Positions 1 through 8,145 of a stretch of DNA of 61,608 nucleotides are shown here, piece by piece. The stretch's first letter is position 1. Each line of letters opens with the position of its first letter. Location of the stretch: the NCBI GenBank assembly GCA_902496455.1, contig CABVAY010000009.1, positions 1 to 61,608 on the forward strand, read 5' to 3'. The DNA is from an uncultured Collinsella sp. (GTDB lineage Bacteria > Actinomycetota > Coriobacteriia > Coriobacteriales > Coriobacteriaceae). A program made the position numbers and the translations under genes. Under the pieces are notes generated by a model. That model was not told the origin of the DNA and ran no database searches. It worked only from the letters and a program-made list of their open reading frames with translations.

Positions 1-26
1 AAATCCAAGGGTTATACCCTAAGAGC

Positions 27-52
27 AAACCACCCCTTTTAGGGGTGGTTTT
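27..52. terminator. Bidirectional hairpin terminator
   Basis: A perfect 11-bp stem (AAACCACCCCT paired with AGGGGTGGTTT) closes on a TTT loop. The A/T-rich flanks give a U-tract on either strand. It lies just past the 3' end of the leftward ung gene and probably also ends a gene left of the window. Confidence 0.8.
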
Positions 53-65
53 GATGTATCGGTTT

Positions 66-791
66 TTAGCCGAGGCAAGTCCAGTTGACGGGGGTCGAGC
101 CGTGCTGTTCGAGTAGCCGATTGGCAGCAGAGAAGGGGCGCGACCCCATAAAGGCAGGGAGTTCTGCCGTGGCACGGTTGGCCGAAAGCGGCGAGGGGTG
201 CGTGGATGCCAGGCAGAACTTGCCGGTTGCCTTGCCCGCACCGATCGCGGCGAGCTTGCCTTCGACCATCTGCTGGGCAAAGCGGCCCCATGCCAAAAAG
301 ACTACCGGTTGGGGCAGCTGGCAGCAGCGTTCGATAATGTAGTCGGTGAGCGTGCTCCAGCCCAGCTTGGCGTGCGAGTTCGCGGCATGCTCGCGCACGG
401 TGAGCGTGGTGTTGAGGAGCAGGACGCCCTGCTGTGCCCATGGGGTTAGGTCTCCCGTGGCGGGAATGGGGCAGCCCAGATCGGCTTTGAGTTCCTTATA
501 GATGTTGCGCAGGCTCGGCGGCAACTTGGTTTGCGTCGCGGGGACCGAGAACGACAGCCCCATGGCCTGGTTGGGTCCGTGATAGGGGTCTTGACCCAAG
601 ATGACAACTTTGACCTGGTCGGCCGGCGTGTAGGCGAGGGCATTGAGGATGTCGTCCTGTGCCGGGTAGATGGTCTGCTCGGCACGTAAAAGGGCGATGC
701 GTTCGAGCAGCTGGTTCGTAGTGTCACGTACCGGCTGTGGCGCATCGCCCAACCAAGTTGCTATGTTGCGGTCGCGGGTCGCGGCGTCCAT
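66..791 (-). CDS. ung: Uracil-DNA glycosylase (family 1)
   Basis: This enzyme removes uracil from DNA by cleaving the N-glycosidic bond, the first step of base excision repair. The 241-residue protein has the usual Ung length. The water-activating loop GQDPYH is at about residues 66-71 with catalytic Asp68. A core stretch LLLNTTLTVREH follows mid-protein, and the C-terminal DNA-intercalation and catalytic-His loop reads HPSPLSA. All diagnostic family-1 motifs are intact, so activity is expected. The ATG at 791 is preceded by GGAGCCCC on the coding strand. It is monocistronic, with a strong hairpin after its stop codon. Confidence 0.97.
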   Translation of the reverse strand: MDAATRDRNIATWLGDAPQPVRDTTNQLLERIALLRAEQTIYPAQDDILNALAYTPADQVKVVILGQDPYHGPNQAMGLSFSVPATQTKLPPSLRNIYKELKADLGCPIPATGDLTPWAQQGVLLLNTTLTVREHAANSHAKLGWSTLTDYIIERCCQLPQPVVFLAWGRFAQQMVEGKLAAIGAGKATGKFCLASTHPSPLSANRATAELPAFMGSRPFSAANRLLEQHGSTPVNWTCLG

Positions 792-879
792 GGGGCTCCT
801 TTACGTCAGATGCTCTGTCGGTATCTATTGTAAAGGCGCACCGGTTGCCTTTATGCCACGGCTGTATGAAGAGTGGGGT

Positions 880-1782
880 CTACGAGACGTGCTCGGGCGC
901 TCCTGCCATGCGAGCCTGTCCATGTGCGCGAAGGCGTGGAAGCTCGACGGTTGCCACCATGACGCCGGTGAGGATGAGGGCGGCGCCAAAGAAGGCGATG
1001 GGGCTCAGGACCTCGCCGACTAGGAAGAACGAAAAGACAGCGGAGCAGACCGGCTCAAGCGAGAAGGCGAAGCCGGTGGTCTCGGCGGGCACGTGGGGCT
1101 GCACGAGCGTCTGGGTGATAAAGCCGTAGGCAGAGCAGATGAGTGCGAGCGCGACGACGACCACGATCTCGCTGGGCGTACTGGGAAGTGTGAAACCGCC
1201 AAAGACGCATGCGGCGATACCCGAGAACAAGCCGCCGAAGCCCAGCTGCCAAACGCCCAGAGCCAGCGGGTCGATATCTTCGACAAAGCGCTTCGCCACA
1301 ATGATATGGCCGGCATAGACAAAGGCGGAGAGCAGCATGATGAGCGCGCCTGGGTTCAGGCTGGTGAAGTCGGCGCCCGAGAGCAGCAACATACCGCAGG
1401 TGACGATGGCGGTGCCGACGAGCACTTTGCGTTCGGGGGCGCGGCGCAGCAGGGCGGCGTTGGCAAACGGCACGATCACGACCGTCAGGCTCTGCAAAAA
1501 GCCGGCAGTGGAGGCAGAAGTGAGGCTAGAGCCCAAGCACATGCAGGTGAGCTCGGTTGCCATAATGGCGCCGATGATGGCGGCACGGACCATAAGGTCG
1601 CGGTTGATGCGGAAAGCGCGCTTGTGGAAGAGCAAAAGGCAGGCCACAAAGGCGATGATGCAGCGCAGCGCAACGATGCTCGTGGCGTTCATGCTGTCCA
1701 TGCCGATCTTCATGAGGGGGTACGAAAAGCCCCATGCGACGGGAACGGAAAATGAGAGCGCGATTGCTTTTTTGCGATCCAT
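880..1782 (-). CDS. EamA/DMT-superfamily transporter
   Basis: An integral membrane carrier of the drug/metabolite transporter superfamily, 300 residues, with about ten hydrophobic segments arranged as two EamA repeats. The N-terminus (ALSFSVPVAWGFSYPLMKIG) is the usual first EamA helix. The second repeat includes the GALIMLLSAFVYAGHIIVAKRF region. The start at 1782 has GGAGTCCC directly upstream. The substrate cannot be read from the sequence; family members export amino acids, nucleosides or drugs. It is transcribed divergently from a LysR regulator across a 158-bp gap, which suggests control by that regulator. The same arrangement recurs at 33.1-35.0 kb. Confidence 0.9.
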   Translation of the reverse strand: MDRKKAIALSFSVPVAWGFSYPLMKIGMDSMNATSIVALRCIIAFVACLLLFHKRAFRINRDLMVRAAIIGAIMATELTCMCLGSSLTSASTAGFLQSLTVVIVPFANAALLRRAPERKVLVGTAIVTCGMLLLSGADFTSLNPGALIMLLSAFVYAGHIIVAKRFVEDIDPLALGVWQLGFGGLFSGIAACVFGGFTLPSTPSEIVVVVALALICSAYGFITQTLVQPHVPAETTGFAFSLEPVCSAVFSFFLVGEVLSPIAFFGAALILTGVMVATVELPRLRAHGQARMAGAPEHVS

Positions 1783-1862
1783 GGGACTCCTTTTGTTACA
1801 GAACGGTTTCGTAAAAAGGATTCTGCTCCCAGATGTGGATGTAGTAAAGCGAATGTATCTTC

Positions 1863-1881
1863 AGTATGATTAAGAAATACT
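1863..1881. promoter_or_regulatory. Candidate LysR operator (AGTAT-N9-ATACT)
   Basis: A 5-bp inverted repeat with a 9-bp spacer sits in the 158-bp gap between the divergent EamA transporter and the LysR gene. LysR-type regulators usually bind interrupted dyads with a T-N11-A core in such gaps. The arms are short, so this is only a candidate. Confidence 0.35.
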
Positions 1882-1940
1882 AATGTTGGTAGAAAAAGCC
1901 CTGGCAAAACGTTTTACAGCTACATCGATGTGGAGGCACG

Positions 1941-2807
1941 ATGGCATCGCGGTATCAGATTGTTTGTATGGTGGTCGATTGCGGCAGCCTGAAACGTGCG
2001 GCGGACGAGCTGGGCTATACGCAAAGTGCGGTGAGCCAGGCCGTCAAGGCGCTCGAGCGTGAGCTGGGCACCACGCTTATCGAGCGCGGCAAGCAGGGCG
2101 TTTCGCTTACGCGCGACGGTAAACAATATCTGCCGTACCTGCGCCAGATTGTGACCGCCGAGGCCGAGCTCGAGGGCAAGCGCCAGGAGCTGCTGGGGCT
2201 TTCGTCGACAGATATTCGCATCGCGACGTTTACCAACGTGAGTCGTACCGTGCTGCCGCGCGTGATCCGCGATTTTGGTGCGCTGCACCCGGGCGTACGC
2301 TTCACCCTCAAGCAGGGCGATTACACGCGCAACGCTCAATGGGTGCACGATGGCGTGGTTGATTTTTGTTTTACGGCACGCGGATTTACCGCTGGGCTCG
2401 AGAAGCGCGTCGTCTATCACGACGAGTTGGTGGCATTGTTGCCGGCCGCGCATCCGCTGGCGGCAAAGGAAAAGGTGACGCTCGCCGATCTGGCGTCCGA
2501 GCCGTTTGTGCTGCTGGATGAGGGCGAACAGAGCCTGGTGCTCGATGCATTTGCGGCGCATGGACTGTCGCCACACGTGACGAGCGAGGTAACCGACGAC
2601 TACACCATCATGGCGATGGTGGAGGAGGGCCTAGGCGTGAGCATGCTCTACCGCCGTACTGTGGAGGGCATGCGGGCCGATATTCGCGTACGTCCCATCG
2701 TGCACGCCCCCTCGCGCGACGTGGTGGCCGCCTGGCGCAGCTGGGACACCATGCCCATCGCCACGAGGCGCTTTATCGACTATATGAGCTCGCATGTTGT
2801 CAATTAA
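1941..2807 (+). CDS. LysR-family transcriptional regulator
   Basis: A DNA-binding regulator of 288 residues. The N-terminal winged helix (about 1-60) carries the typical LysR helix ADELGYTQSAVSQAVKALERELG. The C-terminal effector domain resembles a periplasmic binding protein and includes HPLAAKEKVTLADLASEPFVLLDEG. The ATG at 1941 follows a GGAGG at 1932-1936. It points away from the EamA transporter gene, the classic LysR layout for autorepression and control of a neighbour. It closely resembles the LysR at 34155; both share the DDYTIMAMVEEG/DDYAIMAMVEDG segment, and both pair with an EamA gene. The ligand is unknown. Confidence 0.92.
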   Translation: MASRYQIVCMVVDCGSLKRAADELGYTQSAVSQAVKALERELGTTLIERGKQGVSLTRDGKQYLPYLRQIVTAEAELEGKRQELLGLSSTDIRIATFTNVSRTVLPRVIRDFGALHPGVRFTLKQGDYTRNAQWVHDGVVDFCFTARGFTAGLEKRVVYHDELVALLPAAHPLAAKEKVTLADLASEPFVLLDEGEQSLVLDAFAAHGLSPHVTSEVTDDYTIMAMVEEGLGVSMLYRRTVEGMRADIRVRPIVHAPSRDVVAAWRSWDTMPIATRRFIDYMSSHVVN

Positions 2808-2834
2808 TGGCTGGTGTGGCGTTGAGTGCGGTGT

Positions 2835-4217
2835 TTAGCGGGCTGTCGCTTTGGCTTGGGTGGCGCGATAGGTGCGTGCCGGGTGGCAGAGTAGCACCGC
2901 CACGACCATAAAGAACGCCGTGGTGCCCAGGCTGATGGGGTAGACCATCATGATGTTCGCAAAGGTGCGGAAGTGCGGGAACACGAAGAACACCCAATAG
3001 AAGCGGATGCCGCAGACGCAGATCATGGTGATGAGGGCGGGCGTGAGCGAGATACCAAAGCCGCGCAGGTAGCCTGACATGTTTTCGTAGAACATGCTAA
3101 AGGCGTACGCCGGGAAGATTGAGCACACGCGGATATAGCCGATTGAGACGATGTTGGGATCGCTGTTGAACAGCGACAAAATCTCGCGCCCCAGGCCGAC
3201 AATAACGATAATTGTGGTGAGCGCGACGATACCGCCTTCGACTAGGCAGACCTTGAGCGTCTTGGTGCAGCGGTCGATCTGGCGGGCACCGTGGTTTTGT
3301 CCCACAAAGGTGGTGCAAGCCTGGCTAAAGCTGTTGAGCAGGTTGTAGCACACGTACTCCAGGCTCATGGCGGCGCTCGATGCCGCCATGACCTCGGTGC
3401 CCAGGCTGTTGATGGCAGACTGGATGATGATGTTGGCGACGGCAAAGACAGCGCTCTGGATGCCGGCGGGCAGGCCGATCTTAACGATGCGCTTGAGGGC
3501 GACGGGGTCGATAGCCAAGTCGCGCGGGGTGACACGGACGACGGAGTCGGTCTTGAGCAGGCGGATAAAAAGCGTGGCGGCGCTGACGGTGTAGGCGATG
3601 GCGGTGGCGATGGCGACGCCCGCGACACCCCAGTGGAGCACAGGGACAAAGATGAGATCCAGGCCAATGTTGAGGACGGTGGACACGGCAAGCGCCTGCA
3701 GCGGCATGCGGGTGATGCCGACGGAGCGGAAGATCGCGGCCTCAAAGTTGTAAAGCAAGATTGAGGGCATGCTGAGCAAAAAGACGCGTAGGTAGAGCGA
3801 AGCGAGCGGCATGGTTTCGGCGGGAACGTTGAGCGCGGCGAGCATGGGCTCGGCAAAGATCTCGCCCAGCGCGATGACGACAAAGCCCACGAGCGCCATT
3901 AAAATCGAGGTATGGACGGCGCGTTTGACCATGTTCTGATCGTTGCGGCCGATAGCGTTGGCGATGACCACGTTGGAGCCAAGCGACATGCCAATAAACA
4001 GGTTGAGCATAAGGCTGGTAAGCGGAACATTGGAGCCGACCGCCGCCATGGCGAGGGTTCCCTGGTCGCCCGAGAAGTTACCGATGATGACCGTGGCGAT
4101 GAGGTTCGACAGCTGCTCCAAGATGCTCGTGGCGGCCACGGGGAAGGCGAATAGGGGAATATTGCGCCACAGCGAGCCGGTGGTCATGTCAATGTGCTTA
4201 GATACGGTGTCAGCCAT
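2835..4217 (-). CDS. MATE-family multidrug efflux transporter
   Basis: A polytopic inner-membrane antiporter of 460 residues with twelve predicted helices in two six-helix MatE repeats. The start (MTTGSLWRNIPLFAFPVAATSILEQL at about 11-36, read in pieces) and internal motifs such as FVGQNHGARQIDR match the MATE/NorM group. Members export cationic compounds in exchange for Na+ or H+. The ATG at 4217 is well placed; the gene appears monocistronic and converges on the upstream LysR gene with a gap of only 27 bp. The substrate is unknown. Confidence 0.92.
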   Translation of the reverse strand: MADTVSKHIDMTTGSLWRNIPLFAFPVAATSILEQLSNLIATVIIGNFSGDQGTLAMAAVGSNVPLTSLMLNLFIGMSLGSNVVIANAIGRNDQNMVKRAVHTSILMALVGFVVIALGEIFAEPMLAALNVPAETMPLASLYLRVFLLSMPSILLYNFEAAIFRSVGITRMPLQALAVSTVLNIGLDLIFVPVLHWGVAGVAIATAIAYTVSAATLFIRLLKTDSVVRVTPRDLAIDPVALKRIVKIGLPAGIQSAVFAVANIIIQSAINSLGTEVMAASSAAMSLEYVCYNLLNSFSQACTTFVGQNHGARQIDRCTKTLKVCLVEGGIVALTTIIVIVGLGREILSLFNSDPNIVSIGYIRVCSIFPAYAFSMFYENMSGYLRGFGISLTPALITMICVCGIRFYWVFFVFPHFRTFANIMMVYPISLGTTAFFMVVAVLLCHPARTYRATQAKATAR

Positions 4218-4281
4218 ACGCTCTCAATCTCTAATATGCTCTTTCGTGCCTATTTGCGCAGACGATGATACTCCTAATCGA

Positions 4282-4433
4282 CTAGTCATTGGGGACGTTC
4301 TTATAGTCGTTGGGGACGTTCTTAAACGACTAGTCGTTGGGGACACTCTTTGGCACCGACCAAAAGGAGTGTCCCTATGTGACGCAAGAGTGTCCCTTTT
4401 GACTAGTCGTTTAAGAACGTCCCCAATGACTAG
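4282..4433. repeat. Nested inverted-repeat cluster with GGGGACG/GTCCC cores
   Basis: The gap between the divergent MATE and RlmA-like genes is filled by repeats. A 22-bp arm at 4282-4303 is exactly inverted at 4412-4433; both contain CTAGTCATTGGGGACG or its complement. Between them are two more GTCGTTGGGGAC units and a hairpin pairing GGGACACTC (from 4340) with GAGTGTCCC (to about 4376). A degenerate relative lies at 40048-40106. The function is unknown; it resembles a REP/BIME-type palindromic repeat. Confidence 0.8.
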
Positions 4434-4489
4434 GTGGGGAAGGCGTGCGACAATGGTGGGTGTTGTGTTGTTCGCGCTAAGGAGTTGCC

Positions 4490-5305
4490 ATGTTGTTGTG
4501 TCCCGTTTGCCATGAACCGTTGGTGGATGACGAACGCGGCGCTGCATGCGCGGGCGGACACCGGTTTGACCGTGCTCGCGAGGGCTATCTATATCTGCTG
4601 CGCTCGTCCAAGAGCGGCGACTCCATGGGCGATCCCAAGTCGCAGGCACGCAGCCGTCGCGACTTTCTGAACCGCGGTTACTATGCGCCGTTGCGCGATG
4701 CGATGGTCGAGCTGGTGCGCGAACGAGCTCAGCGGTGCGCAGCTACGTCGGACAAGCCGCTGGCCTTGCTCGATATTTGCTGCGGCGAGGGCTACTACAC
4801 CAGCGCCATGGGCGCGGTGCCGGGCGTGGATGCTTACGGTTTCGACCTGGGCAAGGAGATGGTGCGCCTGGCCGCCAAGCGCGGCGACGCGACCTACTTC
4901 GTGGCCAACATGAAGGATATCCCCGTGGCCGATGGCGCCTTCGATATGGTGACCGAGCTCTTCGCTCCCTTTAACGAGCGTGAGTTTGCCCGCGTACTGG
5001 CGCCCGAGGGCTCACTCTATACCGTGGTGCCGGGCGCCCGTCATCTCTTTGGTCTCAAGGAGGTACTCTACGACACGCCGTACCTTAACGATGAGAAGCT
5101 GCCGAAGACCACCGAGCTCGAGTTAGTCGGAACGCAGCGGGTATCTGCGAATATTACGCTCCAGACGCAGGCCGACATTGAGGCGGTGTTCCAGATGACG
5201 CCGTACTACTACCGCACGCGCCCTGCCGACAAAGAGCGACTGGCAAACCTCGATACCCTTCAGACCGACATCGACTTCATCATCGCCGAGTACCGTCACA
5301 GCTAA
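4490..5305 (+). CDS. rlmA: Putative 23S rRNA guanine-N1 methyltransferase (RlmA-like)
   Basis: A class I SAM-dependent methyltransferase of 271 residues. The N-terminus has a treble-clef zinc site (CPVC at 4-7, later Cys and His in CAGGHRFDRAREGYLYLL), which is the RlmA signature; RlmA proteins methylate N1 of a guanine in 23S rRNA helix 35. The segment GDSKEM...SRRDFL-type (here GDSMGDPKSQARSRRDFL) is also conserved in the family. The SAM site is LLDICCGEGYYTSA at about 92-105. The ATG at 4490 follows AAGGAG. Whether it targets G745 or G748 cannot be decided here; Gram-positive members usually act on G748. Confidence 0.85.
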   Translation: MLLCPVCHEPLVDDERGAACAGGHRFDRAREGYLYLLRSSKSGDSMGDPKSQARSRRDFLNRGYYAPLRDAMVELVRERAQRCAATSDKPLALLDICCGEGYYTSAMGAVPGVDAYGFDLGKEMVRLAAKRGDATYFVANMKDIPVADGAFDMVTELFAPFNEREFARVLAPEGSLYTVVPGARHLFGLKEVLYDTPYLNDEKLPKTTELELVGTQRVSANITLQTQADIEAVFQMTPYYYRTRPADKERLANLDTLQTDIDFIIAEYRHS

Positions 5306-5307
5306 CA

Positions 5308-5352
5308 ACCTGCCAAAAAGGGACAGGTTTATTTTGGCAGGTTTTATCTGGG
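5308..5352. repeat. REP-like hairpin with GGGACAG core (copy A)
   Basis: The unit forms a hairpin whose arms are CCTGCCAAAA and TTTTGGCAGG around AGGGACAGGTTTA. It starts a few bases after the RlmA-like stop codon. The same 35-mer occurs at 23235-23269, and about 45 bp match the inverted copy at 23292-23336. It may double as a transcription end signal. Confidence 0.85.
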
Positions 5353-5359
5353 CAAACGT

Positions 5360-5397
5360 AAAGGGCCGACCGCGGAGATGCGCGATCGGCCCTTTTT
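5360..5397. terminator. Bidirectional intrinsic terminator
   Basis: AAAGGGCCGA pairs with TCGGCCCTTT and is followed by a T-run on the plus strand and on the reverse. It separates the convergent RlmA-like gene and the small membrane protein gene. Confidence 0.85.
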
Positions 5398-5436
5398 AGT
5401 TGCTTGGCTGCAACAGAGGTTATGAGAAGCGGGCAC

Positions 5437-5838
5437 TTACAGGCGGTCCTTGTTCTCGGCCTTAACGGCGTGTGCCTGCTGAACAAAGAACAGGTCGTAG
5501 ACCACAATAACAAAGGCGATGATATTGACGGAGCTGCCGCCGAGTGCGGGAAGCGTGAGCACGGCTTGGAGGAGCGTGGCTGCCGCGGCAACGATACCGA
5601 GCTTAAATGCGCCGTCTACCTGCGAAGGCTTGTTGGCGCCCTTGATACCGGCGACGCCTGCGGCAAGGTCGACGAGGCCCTTAACAATCACCACAACAGC
5701 GGCGAGTGTGGCGTTCGATCCGTAAGCGGATCCAAAATTGCCGGTAACAATGCCGGCAATTCCGATGACGAGGCTGGCGATGCCCAGAACAAAATAAATC
5801 AGGGCAAGGATTTTGAGTGTCTTGCGAGCAGCGCTCAT
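5437..5838 (-). CDS. Small four-helix membrane protein, unknown function
   Basis: A 133-residue protein made almost entirely of hydrophobic segments. About four helices are apparent: ILALIYFVLGIASLVIGIAG, a Gly/Ala-rich pair around 45-65, LGIVAAAATLLQAVLTL, and IIAFVIVVYDLFFV. It ends in a charged tail (KAENKDRL). There is no enzymatic motif and I do not recognise a named family. The ATG at 5838 has AAAGGACC upstream. It is monocistronic with a shared terminator. Confidence 0.75.
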   Translation of the reverse strand: MSAARKTLKILALIYFVLGIASLVIGIAGIVTGNFGSAYGSNATLAAVVVIVKGLVDLAAGVAGIKGANKPSQVDGAFKLGIVAAAATLLQAVLTLPALGGSSVNIIAFVIVVYDLFFVQQAHAVKAENKDRL

Positions 5839-6070
5839 AGCTGGTCCTTTCGATGCGGGCGCGGAGAATCTGTCGCGCCCAGGTTACGGCACATATCGTG
5901 AAACACATTGTAGTTCAACGGGACGATGCATGCGTTTGAAAGCGTCTCTTGCCTGTACGGTCCAACCTTTCAAAAAGGAAAGCTGGACGTAAGCCAAATC
6001 GATGGCAGCTCATGTGCGGCGCTGCGATGATGAGGCCGTAACAAGGAGCTGGTCTCAAGGAGGAGTCATG

Positions 6071-6211
6071 ATGTACGGAGCAGAGCAAGTACGAGAGCCG
6101 CGGTCGCTGGGAAGGCGCATGGGCGATTCCGTGATCGCTGCCGTGTGCACGGGATTGATGGCGGTGCTTTGCATTGGGATGCTGTGGGCCATGTCGCATG
6201 TGGGACAATAG
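6071..6211 (+). CDS. Single-span membrane micropeptide
   Basis: A 46-residue peptide (47 if the preceding ATG at 6068 is used). The short charged N-terminus (YGAEQVREPRSLGRRMG) is followed by one strongly hydrophobic segment (VIAAVCTGLMAVLCIGMLWA). AAGGAGGAG at 6057-6065 is a near-perfect Shine-Dalgarno site for these two ATGs, which argues for real translation. No conserved family is recognised. It lies 64 bp before the RsmJ-like gene and may share a transcript with it. Confidence 0.6.
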   Translation: MYGAEQVREPRSLGRRMGDSVIAAVCTGLMAVLCIGMLWAMSHVGQ

Positions 6212-6275
6212 CGGACGGTTGGGTGCTGGCATAAACGGCGCCCCGCGTATTCGTTTTGCTTGTTAAGGAGTGTCC

Positions 6276-6980
6276 ATGGGCGTCGTCGATCCCTTTTCTG
6301 TTGCTCGGGCCGCGGGGCTTGAGCTGACCGGGAAGTCCGAGGGCCTCACGCTCACCGACGGCTCGATGGAGCTGCGAGCCGATTTTACTCGCATGCTTCC
6401 GCGGCTCAAACAGGGCCGTCTGCAGCAAGAGCTGTTGGTAAAGGCTGCGCGCGCAAAAGGCATTGAGTGCCCATGGGCGATTGATGCCACGGCAGGCTTT
6501 GGCGAGGATTCGCTGCTGTTGGCGGCCGCGGGCTTTACCGTCGATCTGTATGAACAGGATTGCGTGATCGCGGCGCTCCTCAAGGATGCCTTGGATCGCG
6601 CGGCAGATGATCCGGCGCTTGCGGTTGCCGTGTCGCGTATGCGCTTACATGCGGGCGAGGACAGCATTGCTGGCCTTCGCCATACAGCTGAGCTGATCGG
6701 GCAGGGCGAGCTTGCCGCTCCCGACGTGGTGTATCTGGACCCCATGTTTCCCGAGCGCACCAAGAGCGCGGCGGTGAAAAAGAAGTTCCAACTCTTGCAC
6801 CATTTGGAACAGCCGTGTGCCGATGAGGAGACGCTGGTCGAAGCTGCGCTTGCGGCGCGTCCGCGCAAGGTCGTTATCAAGCGGCCGGTAAAGGGCCCGC
6901 TGCTTGCCGGCGTTAAGCCGAGCTATCAACTTGCGGGCAAGGCCGTTCGTTACGATGTTTTGGTGCCGCCGCGCCCGTAG
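6276..6980 (+). CDS. rsmJ: Putative 16S rRNA guanine-N2 methyltransferase (RsmJ-like)
   Basis: A 234-residue class I methyltransferase. The SAM-binding motif is DATAGFGEDSLLLAAAG, followed by the acidic strand VDLYEQD, and the catalytic loop is YLDPMFPER. The DPMFP loop and the DATAGLG-type motif are typical of RsmJ (YhiQ), which makes m2G1516 in E. coli 16S rRNA. TTAAGGAGTGTCC precedes the ATG at 6276; a GTG two codons upstream lies inside that Shine-Dalgarno stretch and is less likely. Target specificity is inferred from family membership only. Confidence 0.82.
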   Translation: MGVVDPFSVARAAGLELTGKSEGLTLTDGSMELRADFTRMLPRLKQGRLQQELLVKAARAKGIECPWAIDATAGFGEDSLLLAAAGFTVDLYEQDCVIAALLKDALDRAADDPALAVAVSRMRLHAGEDSIAGLRHTAELIGQGELAAPDVVYLDPMFPERTKSAAVKKKFQLLHHLEQPCADEETLVEAALAARPRKVVIKRPVKGPLLAGVKPSYQLAGKAVRYDVLVPPRP

Positions 6981-7028
6981 CTTGCGTGCGATGGCTGGCG
7001 CTCCGTCAATGCTGTGCCGATGCAGTGC

Positions 7029-7325
7029 CTATTTCCAAGGGTGCGACGTCAGGTGCCATCCACCGCAGTATTCGCATTTGTAGCAGGCCAAACCACGCCG
7101 CCCGCGGTTTTCGCAGTCGGCCATAACAGCCTCGGCCTCAGCGCGCGTGTCGTAACGGTTTTTGCGCTCGCACGACTTGTAGCGCCAGGCCTCATCGCGC
7201 TCGGCGTCCAGGGCGTCGCGGCGCTCGTCTTCGCGCGCAAACAGGTCGCTCATATCGCCGCCGGTGGCAGCGCTCAAAAACTCGCTTTTTGCCTTTGACC
7301 AGGCGGCTCGCTTTTTGCTCCCCAT
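7029..7325 (-). CDS. Small CxxC zinc-ribbon-like protein, unknown function
   Basis: About 98 residues. The N-terminal half is a charged helix rich in Lys, Arg and Glu. The end has a CYKCEYCGGWHLTSH motif, whose Cys and His residues probably bind zinc. Similar short proteins with a terminal C-x2-C-x-x-WH motif are common in actinobacteria without assigned function. The ATG at 7325 is preceded by GAGAGGGG; a TTG start at 7346 would add seven residues. It is divergent from the GNAT gene. Confidence 0.65.
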   Translation of the reverse strand: MGSKKRAAWSKAKSEFLSAATGGDMSDLFAREDERRDALDAERDEAWRYKSCERKNRYDTRAEAEAVMADCENRGRRGLACYKCEYCGGWHLTSHPWK

Positions 7326-7350
7326 CTGCTTCGTGCCCCTCTCCAAACGC

Positions 7351-7380
7351 TGGTATCATTGCTCAACCAAAGTGATACCA
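7351..7380. promoter_or_regulatory. Inverted repeat TGGTATCA-N14-TGATACCA
   Basis: Perfect 8-bp arms separated by 14 bp lie exactly between the divergent zinc-ribbon and GNAT genes. This is a good position for a shared operator, or for back-to-back promoters whose -10 elements contain TATCA. The cognate protein is unknown. Confidence 0.5.
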
Positions 7381-7399
7381 ATAAACGTGAGGTCGCCGC

Positions 7400-7891
7400 G
7401 TGATGATCAGAAAAACCCTCGATACCGACATTCCCGCCGTCATGGCTATCTATGACGCTGCCCGCGCCTTTATGCGCGCGCATGGCAACGCCACGCAATG
7501 GCCCGAGGGCACGCCTTCTGCCGAGCAGCTGGCTGCCGATATCGCCGCCGGTGGCAGCTATGTGTGCGAAGTCGACGGCCGCGTGGTGGCGACGTTTGCC
7601 TTTTTACCGGGCCCGGACGGGTGCTATGACGTAATTGAGGACGGGCAATGGCGTAGCGACACTCCATACGCCGTGCTGCATCGTGTGGCGTCCGATGGCA
7701 CCGTGCACGGTATCGCGGCTGCGATGTTTGCCTTTGCCAAGGAGCGTGCCGATCACCTGCGCATCGACACGCATCAGGACAACCTGCCCATGCAGGGGGC
7801 GAGCATCAAGGCGGGGTTTGAGCGCGCCGGCATCGTGTATGTGTCGGACGGCACACCGCGTGTTGCGTTTGACTGGCTGCGCGAGGCATAA
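7400..7891 (+). CDS. GNAT-family N-acetyltransferase
   Basis: A 163-residue acetyl-CoA-dependent acyltransferase. The opening IRKTLDTDIPAVMAIYDAARAFM is a typical GNAT first strand and helix, and the C-terminal strand TGVPMQGASIKAGFERAGIVYV-type (here NLPMQGASIKAGFERAGIVYV) is the family's motif-B region. The DGRVVATFAFL stretch is a core strand. The substrate cannot be assigned. The start is GTG at 7400 or ATG at 7403, both within reach of a GAGG. A strong terminator follows. Confidence 0.85.
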   Translation: MMIRKTLDTDIPAVMAIYDAARAFMRAHGNATQWPEGTPSAEQLAADIAAGGSYVCEVDGRVVATFAFLPGPDGCYDVIEDGQWRSDTPYAVLHRVASDGTVHGIAAAMFAFAKERADHLRIDTHQDNLPMQGASIKAGFERAGIVYVSDGTPRVAFDWLREA

Positions 7892-7919
7892 GAGCGGGGA
7901 CGCGTATCAACAATTCGCG

Positions 7920-7957
7920 CGAACGAAAATGGCCTCGGGTGGGGCCATTTTCGTTCG
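7920..7957 (+). terminator. Strong hairpin after the GNAT gene
   Basis: A perfect 15-bp stem (CGAACGAAAATGGCC with its complement) closes on an 8-nt loop about 30 bp after the GNAT stop codon. It lacks a long T-tract outside the stem; the T-run is inside the distal arm. Confidence 0.7.
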
Positions 7958-8145
7958 CTGCACTGTTTTGCAAGCCGGCTTTCGCAAGGCGCGAACCTAC
8001 GAAAATCGCCGCGCGGCAACGCGGGGCGATGAGCTTGGTCGGGGGATAGGGCCCGCTTCGCCCGCCGGCAAGTAAATTGTATCATCCAGTGTGGAACGAG
8101 GACGCCCGTTGCCGCGTGCGATGGGCTTGCAATAAGAGGAGAGCC

